From assembly GCF_003640395.1 (NCBI RefSeq), contig NZ_RBZQ01000002.1, forward strand, positions 434,001-498,000: a stretch of 64,000 bases of DNA. Direction: 5' to 3'. The position numbers were made by a program, and so were the translations under genes. The notes beneath the pieces are model-generated. The model made no database searches and was not told where the DNA came from. It worked only from the letters and a program-made list of their open reading frames with translations. The stretch comes from Stutzerimonas urumqiensis. GTDB lineage: Bacteria > Pseudomonadota > Gammaproteobacteria > Pseudomonadales > Pseudomonadaceae. Shown here in pieces: positions 1 to 9,374 of the stretch; positions within the stretch are counted from its first letter, which is position 1, and every line of letters begins with the position of its first letter.

Positions 1-1
1 C

Positions 2-286
<285 letters not shown>

Positions 287-423
287 GCCGGCTTTACGAC
301 GGCGTGCTGCGCAGCCGGTCGCACGGCCGGAACCGGCCGCGTCACGCGATGTTCACAGCTGCAGTGGCCCCGCCGCCTTGCAGGCCGTGCGGAAACCTGT
401 CGTACGCACACGCGAGAATTCCG

Positions 424-3400
424 TTGGACGAATCCACCGACTCCCGGCTGCCGCCATCGCCCCTCCCGGCCCTCGACGGCATGCCATGCGCGATCCTGGA
501 GAGCATCACCGACTACGCCATCATCGCCACCGACCTGGCCGGGCGGATCACCTTCTGGAACACCGGCGCGGCCCGCGTGTTCGGCTGGTCGGGCGAGGCC
601 ATCCTCGGGCAGCCGATCGACCGGCTCTTCACCCCGCAGGACCGCAGCAGCGGCCGCCCGCAGGAAGAGCGGCACCTGGCGCTGATCAGCGGCCGTGCCC
701 TGGACGAGCGCTGGCACCTGCGCGGCGACGGCAGCGAGTTCTGGTCGGCGGGCGAAACCATGCCGTTGCGCCAGCCCGACGGCACGCTGATCGGCTATGT
801 GAAGGTCGCCCGCGACCATACCGAGCGGCGGCTGGCGCTGGAAGTCGCGCGCGAGCAGGGCCGCGCGGCCCATCCGCCCGATCAGGCGGCGCAGGGCGCC
901 AGCCTGCTGCTCGATCTCGAGGGCAGGCTCCGCTACCTCAGCGAAGGGGCCAGGCGCCTGCTCGGGCTCGACGAAGGCGCGCCCATCGCCGATCTCGACT
1001 GGCTCGAATTCTGGTGTCCGGAGGACCGGCTCGAAGCGCGCAACGCCGTCGCCGCCGCGCGCCACGGCGCCAGCACGCGTTTCCAGGGACAGGTCGAGCT
1101 TGCGCCGCTCGGCAAACGCTGGTGGGACGTACGGATCGGCCCGTGCCTGGACGACAGCGGCAACCCCGAGCGCCTTCACGTACGGATGCGCGACATCACC
1201 TACGGACACCAGGACGCCGCGCCCGCACCGGCCCACCAGGCGCACATCGAGCTGCCGACCGAATCGGTCAAGTCGATCGTCTGGGTCACCGATGCCAACG
1301 GCGAAGTCGACACGCCCCAACCCGGCTGGGAGGCGCTGACCGGCCAGACCTTCGAGCAATACCGAGGCCTGGGCTGGACGCAGGCGGTGCACCCCGGCGA
1401 TATCCGTTCGGCCATGGCCGACTGGCAAGCCGCGATCGCCGAGCGCCGCGCCTACCGTGTCGAGTGCCGGGTACGCCGGCGCGACGGGAGCTGGGGCCTG
1501 TTCTCCATCAGCTCGACGCCGCAATTCGATGACGAGGGCCGGATCACCGGCTGGATCGGCGCGCACATCGACATCTCCAGCCACCGAGCCGCTCGGGAGG
1601 CGCTGCGCCTGGAGACCAACCGGCTGCGCATCCTCAACCGGGTCGGCGCGCGCCTGGCGGCCGAGCTGGACCTGGACAAGCTCGTGCAGGAGGCCACCGA
1701 CGCGGGTGTCGCGCTGAGCGGCGCGCAGTTCGGCGCCTTCTTCTACAACGTGGTCGACCCCCAGGGCGAGCGCTACACCCTCTATGCCCTCTCGGGCGCA
1801 CCGCGCGAGGCGTTCTCGCGCTTCCCGATGCCGCGCAACACCGCCGTATTCGGGCAGACCTTCACGGGCCAGGGCGTGGTGCGCTCGGACGACATCACCC
1901 AGGACCCCCGCTACGGCAAGAGCGCGCCGCACCACGGCATGCCGCGCGGTCATCTGCCGGTGCGCAGCTATTTAGCCGTGCCGGTGATCTCGCGCTCCGG
2001 CGAGGTGCTCGGCGGGCTGCTGTTCGGCCATGAAGCGCCCGCCATGTTCAGCGAGGAGCACGAGCACCTGCTGACCGGCATCGCCGGGCAGGCGGCGATC
2101 GCCATCGACAACGCGCGGCTGTTCCGGGACCTGCAACGCGAGGTGGACCAGCGTCGCCAGGCCGAGGCGCTGGCGCAGGCGCGCAACGAGCGGCTGAGCA
2201 TTCTCTCCGAAGCGATCGAGAAAGCCCCCGCCGCGCATCACCTCGAAGACCTGATGTCCAGCGTCTCGCATGCCGCGCGCAGGCTTTGCGGCGCCGACGG
2301 CGTGGCGGTGGTGCTGCGCGAGGGCGACCAGTGCTTCTATGCCAGCGAAGTCACCTCCGTTCCGCTGTGGAAGGGTCGCCGCTTCCCGCTGATGTCGTGC
2401 ATCTCCGGCTGGTCGATGGTGCACCGGCAGACCGCCGTGGTCGTGGATGTGGCCCGGGACGAGCGGCTGCTGCCGGAGCTGTACGAACCGACCTTCGTCC
2501 GTAGCCTGGTGATGGTGCCGATCGTCATCGACGGCGAGGCATTGGCCGCGATCGGTGCCTACTGGCGCGAGCGGCACGAATCCGGGGCCGAGGAAGTCGC
2601 CACCCTGGAGGCCCTGGCTCGCTCGGCCGGTGCCGTTCTCAAGCGACTCGAAGCCGAGCAGGCCCTGCGCACGCTGAACGAGACGCTCGAGACCCAGGTC
2701 GCCGAACGTACCGCCGACCGCGACCGCATGTGGCGGTTGTCGACCGACATGATGCTGGTGGCACGCTTCGACGGCACCATCACGGCGGTCAACCCGGCCT
2801 GGCAGGCGCATCTTGGCTGGCGCCAGGACGAACTGGTCGGCCACAGCTTTCTGGAGCTGGTCCACCCCGACGACCTCGAGGTCACCCGCCTGGAAGCCGC
2901 GCGGCTGGCGAGCGGCGCCATCACCCCTCGCTTCGAGAACCGCTACCGGCATCGCGACGGCAGCTACCGCTGGCTGTCGTGGATCGCCGTCCCGGACGAG
3001 GGGCTGATCCATGCGGTCGGCCGCGACATCAGCGCCGAGAAGGAGCAGGCCCAGGCCCTGCTGCAGGCCGAGGAAGCGCTGCGCCAGGCCCAGAAGATGG
3101 ACGCCATCGGCCAGCTCACCGGCGGCATCGCCCACGATTTCAACAACCTGCTGACCGGCATCGTCGGCTCGCTGGACATGATGCAGGTGCGCATCGCCCA
3201 GGGCCGGCTCGATGCCATCGAGCGCTACCACAACGCGGCGATGACCTCGGCCAACCGCGCCGCCGCCCTCACCCATCGCCTGCTGGCCTTCGCCCGCCGG
3301 CAGCCGCTGGACCCGAAGACCGTCGATGCCAACCGCCTGGTGCAGGCGATGGAGGAGCTGCTGCGCCGCACCCTGGGCGAAACCATCGACATGGAGCTGG

Positions 3401-4224
3401 TGCTGGCCGGCGGCCTGTGGCCGACCCGCTGCGACCCGAACCAGCTCGAAAGCGCCATCCTCAACCTGGCGATCAACGCGCGCGACGCCATGCCCGACGG
3501 CGGACGGCTGGTGATCGAAACCTGCAACACCCACCTCGACCGCACCTACACGGCGCGCTTTCGCACGCTCAAGCCGGGGCAGTACGTGTGCGTCTCGGTC
3601 ACCGACACCGGTACGGGCATGACGCCGCAGACGGTGGAGCGCGCCTTCGATCCGTTCTTCACCACCAAGCCGGTCGGCCAGGGCACGGGGCTCGGGCTGT
3701 CGATGATCTATGGCTTCGCCCAGCAGTCCGAGGGCCACGCGCGGATCTATTCGGAAGTCGACCAGGGCACGACGGTCAAGCTCTACCTGCCGCGCGCGCA
3801 TGCGGAGGTCGAGCCGGACGCGCCGAGCGAGGCGAGCCAAAGCGACAACCGCAGCCTCCAGGGCGAAAGCGTCCTGGTGGTCGAGGACGAGCCGGTGGTA
3901 CGCGCGCTGATCGTCGAGGTCCTGCATGACCTGGGCTATCGGCCGCTGGAAGCGGGCGACGGGCTGGTGGGCCTGAGCATGGTGCAGGAGCACCCCAACC
4001 TCGACCTGCTGATCACCGACATGGGCCTGCCGGGCCTCAACGGCCGCCAGCTCGCCGATCAGGCCCGCGCCGACCGGCCCGACCTCAAGGTGCTGTTCAT
4101 CACCGGCTACGCCGAAAACGCGACCCTGGCTAGCGGCTTTCTCGAGCCGGGGATGGAGATGATCACCAAGCCCTTTTCCGTCGATACGCTCGCCGAGCGG
4201 GTGCGGGAAATGATCGAGCGCTGA
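424..4224 (+). CDS. multi-sensor hybrid histidine kinase (PAS x4, GAF x2, HisKA, HATPase, REC)
   Basis: Large soluble hybrid sensor kinase; no transmembrane segment is seen, so cytoplasmic sensing is inferred. Counting from a TTG at 424 (about 1266 aa), the order is PAS ~20-135, PAS ~155-265, PAS ~280-390, GAF ~400-570, GAF ~593-743, PAS ~768-870, HisKA with phosphoacceptor His ~904 ([11 protein letters not shown]), HATPase_c ~1006-1124 with its N box at LAINARDAM and a GTGLGLSM box, and a C-terminal receiver ~1149-1262 with the phospho-Asp ~1199 in [10 protein letters not shown]. The start is uncertain: the frame is open back to an ATG at 280 inside the serine dehydratase gene, and ATGs at 349 and 481 are alternatives; none has a strong ribosome site. 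The separate HisKA/REC arrangement suggests a phosphorelay, but ligand and output partner are not evident from neighbours. Confidence 0.9.
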   Translation: MDESTDSRLPPSPLPALDGMPCAILESITDYAIIATDLAGRITFWNTGAARVFGWSGEAILGQPIDRLFTPQDRSSGRPQEERHLALISGRALDERWHLRGDGSEFWSAGETMPLRQPDGTLIGYVKVARDHTERRLALEVAREQGRAAHPPDQAAQGASLLLDLEGRLRYLSEGARRLLGLDEGAPIADLDWLEFWCPEDRLEARNAVAAARHGASTRFQGQVELAPLGKRWWDVRIGPCLDDSGNPERLHVRMRDITYGHQDAAPAPAHQAHIELPTESVKSIVWVTDANGEVDTPQPGWEALTGQTFEQYRGLGWTQAVHPGDIRSAMADWQAAIAERRAYRVECRVRRRDGSWGLFSISSTPQFDDEGRITGWIGAHIDISSHRAAREALRLETNRLRILNRVGARLAAELDLDKLVQEATDAGVALSGAQFGAFFYNVVDPQGERYTLYALSGAPREAFSRFPMPRNTAVFGQTFTGQGVVRSDDITQDPRYGKSAPHHGMPRGHLPVRSYLAVPVISRSGEVLGGLLFGHEAPAMFSEEHEHLLTGIAGQAAIAIDNARLFRDLQREVDQRRQAEALAQARNERLSILSEAIEKAPAAHHLEDLMSSVSHAARRLCGADGVAVVLREGDQCFYASEVTSVPLWKGRRFPLMSCISGWSMVHRQTAVVVDVARDERLLPELYEPTFVRSLVMVPIVIDGEALAAIGAYWRERHESGAEEVATLEALARSAGAVLKRLEAEQALRTLNETLETQVAERTADRDRMWRLSTDMMLVARFDGTITAVNPAWQAHLGWRQDELVGHSFLELVHPDDLEVTRLEAARLASGAITPRFENRYRHRDGSYRWLSWIAVPDEGLIHAVGRDISAEKEQAQALLQAEEALRQAQKMDAIGQLTGGIAHDFNNLLTGIVGSLDMMQVRIAQGRLDAIERYHNAAMTSANRAAALTHRLLAFARRQPLDPKTVDANRLVQAMEELLRRTLGETIDMELVLAGGLWPTRCDPNQLESAILNLAINARDAMPDGGRLVIETCNTHLDRTYTARFRTLKPGQYVCVSVTDTGTGMTPQTVERAFDPFFTTKPVGQGTGLGLSMIYGFAQQSEGHARIYSEVDQGTTVKLYLPRAHAEVEPDAPSEASQSDNRSLQGESVLVVEDEPVVRALIVEVLHDLGYRPLEAGDGLVGLSMVQEHPNLDLLITDMGLPGLNGRQLADQARADRPDLKVLFITGYAENATLASGFLEPGMEMITKPFSVDTLAERVREMIER

Positions 4225-4373
4225 CCGCGGGCCGCGGCCCTCCGGTCGCGCCACCGCCATGCCGAGGACGCGGGTCCGCCGAGCCAGGGCGTTGCCAGGC
4301 ATCGCATTGGCAGACGGCTGTGATTGCTCGGAGTGATCGTATGACTGTCGCTCCCCGGCGGCGCCCCGCCCCA

Positions 4374-4400
4374 TAGGGTGCATTCGCGAAGCAATGCACC
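4374..4400 (+). repeat. REP-like palindrome (GTAG/GGTGCATT class) in the 4225-4665 spacer
   Basis: The 441-base spacer between the hybrid kinase and the Nramp-like gene contains no convincing gene. It holds one palindromic repeat reading TAGGGTGCATTCGCGAAGCA and ending in ATGCACC, which recurs in inverted orientation at 15818-15846 and 16237-16265. It fits the GTAG-plus-palindrome plan of Pseudomonas REP elements, here with ATAG in place of GTAG. Confidence 0.75.
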
Positions 4401-4604
4401 GCCTTACCCACGGGCTATCGCCACATGACTCAGCGTGTCGTTCAGCGCGCGCCTGCACGCGTCTCACACCGCCGCAAAAGCCATCAAAAAGCCAGCAAAA
4501 CAGGCGTTCCAGAGCGGCTGATCCCACATTGTGGTGCCTGTTACATTTCGCCGAGCCAGACGCGCGAAAAAAGCGCCAAGACGCCTTGCAACGCCCCAAG
4601 TCAT

Positions 4605-4621
4605 ATGATGTCTTACGTCAT
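4605..4621. promoter_or_regulatory. inverted repeat upstream of Nramp-like gene, possible operator
   Basis: ATGATGT-CTT-ACGTCAT is a near-perfect 7-bp inverted repeat (6 of 7 pairs) 44 bases ahead of the Nramp-like start codon. The core GT-N3-AC resembles GntR/FadR-type half-sites, but no such regulator gene is adjacent, so the identity of any binding protein is a guess. Confidence 0.3.
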
Positions 4622-4665
4622 TAACGCCGCTTCCGATCTACAACAACAAATTCGGAGAACCCTCC

Positions 4666-5964
4666 ATGGCCCGTTCGGACGTCATCGCCAAAGCTGCGCC
4701 CGCTCCCTCCACCTCACGCCTGGGCAAGATCGCCAAACTGCTCGGCCCCGGCATCATCGCCGTCCTGTCCTGGCTCGGCGCCGGTGACCTGATCACCTCG
4801 TCCGTCGCCGGCGCCAACTACGGCTACGCGATGATGTGGGTGCTGGCCGGCTCGCTGCTGCTGCGCTTTCTGATCGTCAACATGATTGCGCGCTTCCAGC
4901 TCTGCAATAACCAGGGCATGACCATCCTTGGCGGCTACGCCCGGCTCCACCCGGCGTTCGCCTGGTTCATGTTCGTCTACGCGCTGCTCATGGGGCACCT
5001 GATGAACGCCTACATGATCAAGGGCGCCGGCGAAGCCCTCGCCACCCTGCTGCACATCGACCGTCCGCTGCTCTGCTCGGTCGCGGTGGTGATCGGCGTC
5101 TGGCTGGTGGTTGGCCGCAGCATCTATTCGCTGATCGAAGGGGTGATGAAGGTGTTGCTGGCCATCATGACCCTGGCGTTCCTGTCGCTCGCGCTGATGG
5201 CCGGGCCGGATGTCGGCGGCATCATTTCCGGCACCTTCGGCTTCAGCATTCCAAGCGACCAGGGCGTGCACGGTGCCCTGCTGGTGGCGGTCTCGGTGAT
5301 CGGCGCGGTGGCCGGCTCGATCGCCAACTTCGTGCACCCCTACGTCATGAAGGAAAAGGGCTGGACCGGTCCGCAGCACAAGCGCATCCAGCGCAACGAC
5401 CTGCTGTTCGCGGTGTTCGTCGGCATCGTGATCAACCTGGCGATCTGGGTGGTCGGTGCGGAAATCCTCCGGCCCAACGGGCTGAAGGTCGAAACGCTCG
5501 ATGACCTGGGTGCGGCGCTGGAAATGTTCTTCGGCCCGGCCGGCTGGTACGTGTTCTTCATCGGCGTGTTCGCCACCCTGTTCGCCAGTGTGGTGGGCAA
5601 GACCACGGCCTTCCCGATGCTGATCACCGACGCCCTGCACTACTCGGCGCCGTCCCGCCGCGCACGCTACGGCGACAAGTTCCAGAACGATCCGCTGCAC
5701 AAGTGGTTCATGCTGTTCATCCTGGTGACGCCCCTGGTCTGGTCGCTGCCGGGCATGCCCGACTTCGTCACCCTGACCATCGGCGTGAACGCCCTGAACA
5801 TCGTCGGCCTGCCGATCATCTCCATCGGCCTGTTGATCATGTCCAACCAGAAGAAGCTGCTGGGCGACTACCGCAACAACCTGCTCGAGAACATCGCCCT
5901 TGGCCTGGCGACGATCCTCGCCGTGTGGGTCGCCATCCAGCTGGGCACCGATCTGCTGGCCTGA
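4666..5964 (+). CDS. divergent Nramp-family transporter
   Basis: A 432-residue polytopic inner-membrane protein with about 11 hydrophobic segments, placed in the Nramp/MntH superfamily by its overall pattern (GPGIIAVLSWLGAGD in helix 1). It departs from canonical Mn/Fe transporters at both metal-binding loops. Helix 1 has D-L-I-T from Asp41 where MntH proteins have D-P-G-N, and helix 6 reads ANFVHPYVMKEKGW where they have the M-P-H motif. The substrate therefore should not be assumed to be Mn2+ or Fe2+; Mg2+ or another cation or organic solute is possible. The start is well supported: GGAG lies about 8 bases before ATG 4666. It stands alone, with an inverted repeat upstream and the convergent phhR 52 bases downstream. 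Confidence 0.8.
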   Translation: MARSDVIAKAAPAPSTSRLGKIAKLLGPGIIAVLSWLGAGDLITSSVAGANYGYAMMWVLAGSLLLRFLIVNMIARFQLCNNQGMTILGGYARLHPAFAWFMFVYALLMGHLMNAYMIKGAGEALATLLHIDRPLLCSVAVVIGVWLVVGRSIYSLIEGVMKVLLAIMTLAFLSLALMAGPDVGGIISGTFGFSIPSDQGVHGALLVAVSVIGAVAGSIANFVHPYVMKEKGWTGPQHKRIQRNDLLFAVFVGIVINLAIWVVGAEILRPNGLKVETLDDLGAALEMFFGPAGWYVFFIGVFATLFASVVGKTTAFPMLITDALHYSAPSRRARYGDKFQNDPLHKWFMLFILVTPLVWSLPGMPDFVTLTIGVNALNIVGLPIISIGLLIMSNQKKLLGDYRNNLLENIALGLATILAVWVAIQLGTDLLA

Positions 5965-6016
5965 TCGAGCCTTGCGATCCGCGGGGGCCGCCGCCCCCGC
6001 GCCTTCCGACCGCGCG

Positions 6017-7582
6017 CTAGCCGTTTTCCCGCGGGGCGCCGATGCCATGATCGCGCAGCTTGTTCGCGATCGTGGTGTGCGAAACACCGAGGCGGCGGCC
6101 CAGCAGGCGGCTGCTCGGGTGCTGCGCGTAGAGGCTTTGCAGCACCGCCTTCTCGAAGCGCCCTACGATCTCGGCCAGGCTGCCATCGAGCGCGAACTCG
6201 CCAAGCGGCTGCGGCGCGCCGTAATCCGGCAGGCGGATGTGCGCGGGCTCGATCACGCCGCCTTCGCACAGGGAAACGGCCTGGAACAGCGTGTTTTCCA
6301 GCTGACGCACGTTGCCCGGCCAGTGGTAGCCGGCCAACCGTTGCAGCGCGGCGGCGGACAGTTGCGGCAGCGCACAGCCGATCTGCCGGCTGGCCTGATC
6401 GACGAAGTGCCGGGCCAGCGGCTCCAGGCCATCGAGGCACTCGCGCAGCGGCGGAATCTGCAGCGACAGCACGTTGAGCCGGTGATACAGGTCCTGGCGA
6501 AACTCGCCGCGCGCGCACAGCTCGGACAGATCCTGCTGCGTGGCGCAGATGACCCGCACGTCCAGGTACACCTCTTCGTCGCTGCCGACCCGCCGAAAGC
6601 CGCCATCCTGCAGAAAGCGCACCAGCTTGGCCTGCAAGCGCGGGCTCATCTCGCCGACCCCGTCGAGAAACAGCGTGCCGCCGGCCGTCAGCTCCAGCAG
6701 CCCCAGCTTGCCCTCCGGTCGAGCGCCCTCGAAAGCACCGGGGCCGTAGCCGAACAGCTCGGTCTCGGCCATCGACTCGGGCAGGCCGGCGCAGTTGAGC
6801 GCCATGAACGGCGACTGGCCGCGCGGGCTGGCCAGGTGGCAGGCGCGAGCCAGCAGCTCCTTGCCGGTGCCGGTCTCGCCTTCGATCAGCAGCGGTGCGT
6901 CCAGCGGCGCCATGCGCCGGGCCTCCCGCACAACCGCGGCCATGCGCCTGGAGCTCTGGAAGATACTGTCGAAGCTGCGCAGTTCCTGCTTGCGCACCTG
7001 GTAGATGCGCTCGCCCACGCGGTCGGCGCGGTGCAGCGTGAGGACGGCACCGGCCAGCGCCTCGCTGTCTTCATGCTCGGATTGCAGCGGCGCGATGTCG
7101 GCCAGGAACACGTCGCCTCGGATCGTCACGCGCAACCCGTTGATGCGCGCGCGGTTGGCGCGCACCAGCTCCGGTACGTCGAAGTCCTCGGCATAACGCG
7201 ACAGGCTGATGCCCGGCACCTCGTCGACCCGGACACCGAGCAACTGCGCCGCGGCGCGGTTGGCCGCGACGATGCTGCCGTGCATGTCGATCGACAGCAC
7301 CGGAAACTCCAGCGCGCCGAGCAAGGCGTTCAGCTCCATGTGGTGTCGTTCGCTGGGCATCAGCCCGACGCGACGCAGCTCGAAGACGCCAGGCAGCGCC
7401 TCGATCTTTGGCCGCAGGGCCTGCAACTGGAGATTCATCAGGTTGGGGCAATGCAGATAGACTGCGTTGCCGTGTTCGCCACCCACCTCGCCGCGGGCGA
7501 CGTTGATGCCGTAGTCGACCAACAGGTCGAGCATGTCGCGCAGGATGCCCACGCGGTTCTGACAAAGAATGCGGATTCGCAC
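6017..7582 (-). CDS. phhR: TyrR-family regulator PhhR of aromatic amino acid catabolism
   Basis: 521-residue TyrR/PhhR-type regulator. Domains in order: N-terminal ACT domain (~1-70, starting MRIRILCQNRVGILRD), PAS domain (~80-190), AAA+ domain (~205-430) with Walker A GETGTGKE and Walker B LFLDGVGEM, and a C-terminal Fis-type HTH (~480-515, RRLGVSHTTIANKLRDHG). The loop that contacts sigma-54 in typical enhancer-binding proteins is GAFEGA rather than GAFTGA, as in TyrR/PhhR proteins that act at sigma-70 promoters. It is expected to respond to phenylalanine/tyrosine and activate the phhABC genes, which lie beyond a REP cluster and a dehydrogenase gene on the opposite strand. Two TyrR-box-like sites are seen upstream of phhA. 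Confidence 0.93.
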   Translation of the reverse strand: MRIRILCQNRVGILRDMLDLLVDYGINVARGEVGGEHGNAVYLHCPNLMNLQLQALRPKIEALPGVFELRRVGLMPSERHHMELNALLGALEFPVLSIDMHGSIVAANRAAAQLLGVRVDEVPGISLSRYAEDFDVPELVRANRARINGLRVTIRGDVFLADIAPLQSEHEDSEALAGAVLTLHRADRVGERIYQVRKQELRSFDSIFQSSRRMAAVVREARRMAPLDAPLLIEGETGTGKELLARACHLASPRGQSPFMALNCAGLPESMAETELFGYGPGAFEGARPEGKLGLLELTAGGTLFLDGVGEMSPRLQAKLVRFLQDGGFRRVGSDEEVYLDVRVICATQQDLSELCARGEFRQDLYHRLNVLSLQIPPLRECLDGLEPLARHFVDQASRQIGCALPQLSAAALQRLAGYHWPGNVRQLENTLFQAVSLCEGGVIEPAHIRLPDYGAPQPLGEFALDGSLAEIVGRFEKAVLQSLYAQHPSSRLLGRRLGVSHTTIANKLRDHGIGAPRENG

Positions 7583-7774
7583 GAAGGGAGGACCGTCTTG
7601 TTGTTATCGGGACTGGCAGCAAGGCCAGGCCGTCAAGCCTATTTGACGAATCCGCCGCTCGACAAGCGAATCACAGCGCCCCAGCCGGCAAAACGGCCAT
7701 GCCGTAACGCCCGTCTTACAGCCTGATCGCTGCGCGGAATGCGCGCTCAGCCACCGGATAGCCACCCCGCTCCC

Positions 7775-7845
7775 GTAGGAGCGACCTTGGTCGCGAATCC
7801 GCACCGCCGTACGTGTCCCGCTTCGCGAGCGAGCTCGCTCCTACG
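7775..7845. repeat. inverted pair of REP elements (REPIN), GTAGGAGCGA class
   Basis: GTAGGAGCGACCTTGGTCGC at 7775 faces its inverted counterpart CTTCGCGAGCGAGCTCGCTC-CTACG ending at 7845, about 25 bases apart. Each is a GTAG tetranucleotide followed by an imperfect palindrome. This is the first element in a 484-base gene-free stretch (7583-8066) made up largely of REPs. Confidence 0.85.
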
Positions 7846-7871
7846 AAAAAGCCCAAATCGCGGCGCTTAGC

Positions 7872-7896
7872 TGTAGGAGCCAGCTTGCTGGCGATC
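7872..7896 (+). repeat. single REP element, GTAGGAGCCAGCTTGCTGGC class
   Basis: TGTAGGAGCCAGCTTGCTGG followed by CGATC, the same 25-base word found at 15901-15925 and, inverted, at 16026-16050. Confidence 0.85.
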
Positions 7897-7920
7897 AGAT
7901 CACCCGACGATGCCAAACCC

Positions 7921-7956
7921 GTAGGGCGAATTCAGGAGCGCAGCGAACAATCCGCC
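7921..7956 (+). repeat. REP element, GTAGGGCGGATT class
   Basis: A 36-base element starting GTAGGGCGAATTCAGGAGCG and ending AACAATCCGCC, nearly identical to 15763-15798 and related to 16176-16210. Outer arms GGCGGATT/AATCCGCC form the palindrome (one mismatch here). I see nothing recognisable in the remaining bases up to the dehydrogenase stop at 8067. Confidence 0.8.
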
Positions 7957-8066
7957 AGGCCACGATGCCGCTGCATGGCGTTTACCTCGCAAAAGTACGT
8001 CGGACAACCTTGGGCTGCCCTTTCCGCAGGGACTGCCGCACCCGTTTCACGATCCCAAGCCACCAC

Positions 8067-9041
8067 TCACCCGGGTCGACGCTCGACCCCCGGATTGGCG
8101 AAGGTGCAGGGCTTGCCCTCGAAGAAGTCCAGGACGTTGGCGAAGGCATCGCCGAAGTACAGCTCGTACCCCTGCCGCTCGACGTAGCCAAGGTGCGGCG
8201 TGCACAGCACGCGCGGATGGCGCAGCAGCGGGTGCTGGGGATCGGTCATCGGTTCCTGCTCGAACACATCCAGCGCCGCGTAGCCCGGCCTTCCCTTGTC
8301 CAGCGCGGCAAGGAGTGCGCCCGGTGCGATCAGCTGCGCACGGCTGGTGTTGACCAGCAAGGCGCTCGGTTTCATCCGCGCAAGGTCGTCGGCACCGACG
8401 ATGTGCAGCGTGCGCTCGGACAGCCGCAGATTGAGGCTCAACACATCGGCCTCGGCGAAGAAGGCTTCGCGACTGCCGGCGGCCCGGTGGCCATCGCGCT
8501 CGGCCGCCGCGCGCGACTCATCGCTGCCCCATACCAGCACCGGCATCTCGAACGCCTGGGCGTAGCGCGCCAGCCGCTGGCCGATCTTGCCGTAGCCCCA
8601 GATCCCCAACGTCTGACCGCAGAGCCGGTCGCCGAGGTTGACCTGCCATTGCCCGCCATACAGCCCCTGCATCGCCGGAAGCAGCTTGCGGCGCGCCATC
8701 AGGATCAGCGCCCAGGTCAGCTCGGCCGGCGCGATGGGCGAGCCGCGACCCTCCATGACCGCCACGCCATGACGGGTGCAGGCGTCGACATCCAGGTGCG
8801 CCGCCACCTTCCCGGTCTGGCTGATGAGCTTGAGCCGCGGCAACCGGGCCAGCAGCGCCTCGTCGATCACCGTGCGCTCGCGGGTCAGCACCAGCGCATC
8901 GGCATCGGCGAAGCGCTCGGCCAGCACATCGCGATCGGTCACCGGGTCGTGGTGAAGCGTGACGCGATGGTCGGCAAGCCGGGCGAAGCAATCCAGCGAC
9001 CGGATGACGTTCTGGTAGTCGTCGGGTATCACGATGTGCAT
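8067..9041 (-). CDS. D-2-hydroxyacid dehydrogenase family protein
   Basis: 324-residue NAD(P)-dependent D-isomer-specific 2-hydroxyacid dehydrogenase. The Rossmann nucleotide motif is GIWGYGKIG, and the catalytic Arg (VNTSRAQLI), Glu (LDVFEQEP) and His (CTPHLGYVE) are all present, so the enzyme should be active. The substrate cannot be read from sequence; the position between phhR and phhA makes an aromatic 2-oxo acid such as phenylpyruvate or 4-hydroxyphenylpyruvate worth testing. The start is the second of two nearby ATGs (MHIVIPDDYQ), because AAAGGAG lies 6 bases before it and directly abuts the first (9047). The longer open frame to 9110 has no ribosome site. It is transcribed divergently from phhA and in the same direction as phhR. 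Confidence 0.88.
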   Translation of the reverse strand: MHIVIPDDYQNVIRSLDCFARLADHRVTLHHDPVTDRDVLAERFADADALVLTRERTVIDEALLARLPRLKLISQTGKVAAHLDVDACTRHGVAVMEGRGSPIAPAELTWALILMARRKLLPAMQGLYGGQWQVNLGDRLCGQTLGIWGYGKIGQRLARYAQAFEMPVLVWGSDESRAAAERDGHRAAGSREAFFAEADVLSLNLRLSERTLHIVGADDLARMKPSALLVNTSRAQLIAPGALLAALDKGRPGYAALDVFEQEPMTDPQHPLLRHPRVLCTPHLGYVERQGYELYFGDAFANVLDFFEGKPCTFANPGVERRPG

Positions 9042-9178
9042 GCGCATCTCCTTTGGCAGCGGCGGTCGGCGAGGCGGGCGCCGGCAATGGAATCCACTGT
9101 AGCAGCGCAACGGCCTTGCCAGGCGGCGAAACCTCCACCCCGTTCGCGGTGGCCTCGCTGGTCTTCAGGCAAAAAATC

Positions 9179-9196
9179 CGTCAGCGATTGTTTACA
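9179..9196. promoter_or_regulatory. weak TyrR/PhhR-box candidate
   Basis: CGTCAG-N6-TTTACA matches the right half of the TyrR consensus TGTAAA-N6-TTTACA exactly and keeps the key G in the left half. Its centre is 62 bases (about six helical turns) from the stronger box at 9241. Confidence 0.4.
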
Positions 9197-9240
9197 GCGG
9201 CACTGGCCACGGACGGCTCAGGCGCCGACCCAGGGAAGTC

Positions 9241-9258
9241 TGTAAATGAAACCTTACA
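9241..9258. promoter_or_regulatory. strong TyrR/PhhR-box candidate upstream of phhA
   Basis: TGTAAATGAAACCTTACA matches TGTAAA-N6-TTTACA at 11 of 12 specified bases and lies 117 bases before the phhA start. With the weaker box at 9179 it makes a plausible PhhR operator in the 333-base space between the dehydrogenase gene and phhA. No good sigma-54 site was found in the interval. Confidence 0.65.
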
Positions 9259-9374
9259 CAATCAGCCCAACCCGACGCCTTCTGCCGCTCGCGTTCATTG
9301 CCCAAGGAAGGCGCGATTGCGGTCAGATGAGGGTATCGACAAGAACAACAGCCCCGGCGATGCCAGGAGGTCCG

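Noticed and set aside
1972..4599. 875-residue minus-strand open frame opposite the hybrid kinase
   Set aside because: It is a mirror of GC-biased codons in a gene with clear domains on the plus strand; its translation is rich in His, Asp, Gln and Arg with no recognisable domain.
4394..4787. Two short plus-strand ORFs before the Nramp-like gene
   Set aside because: They overlap a REP element and the start of the transporter, and have no ribosome site or family resemblance.
9259..9374. Sigma-54 promoter for phhA
   Set aside because: The best candidate (AGGAAGGCGCGATTGCGG) has spacing one base too long and a poor -24 element.
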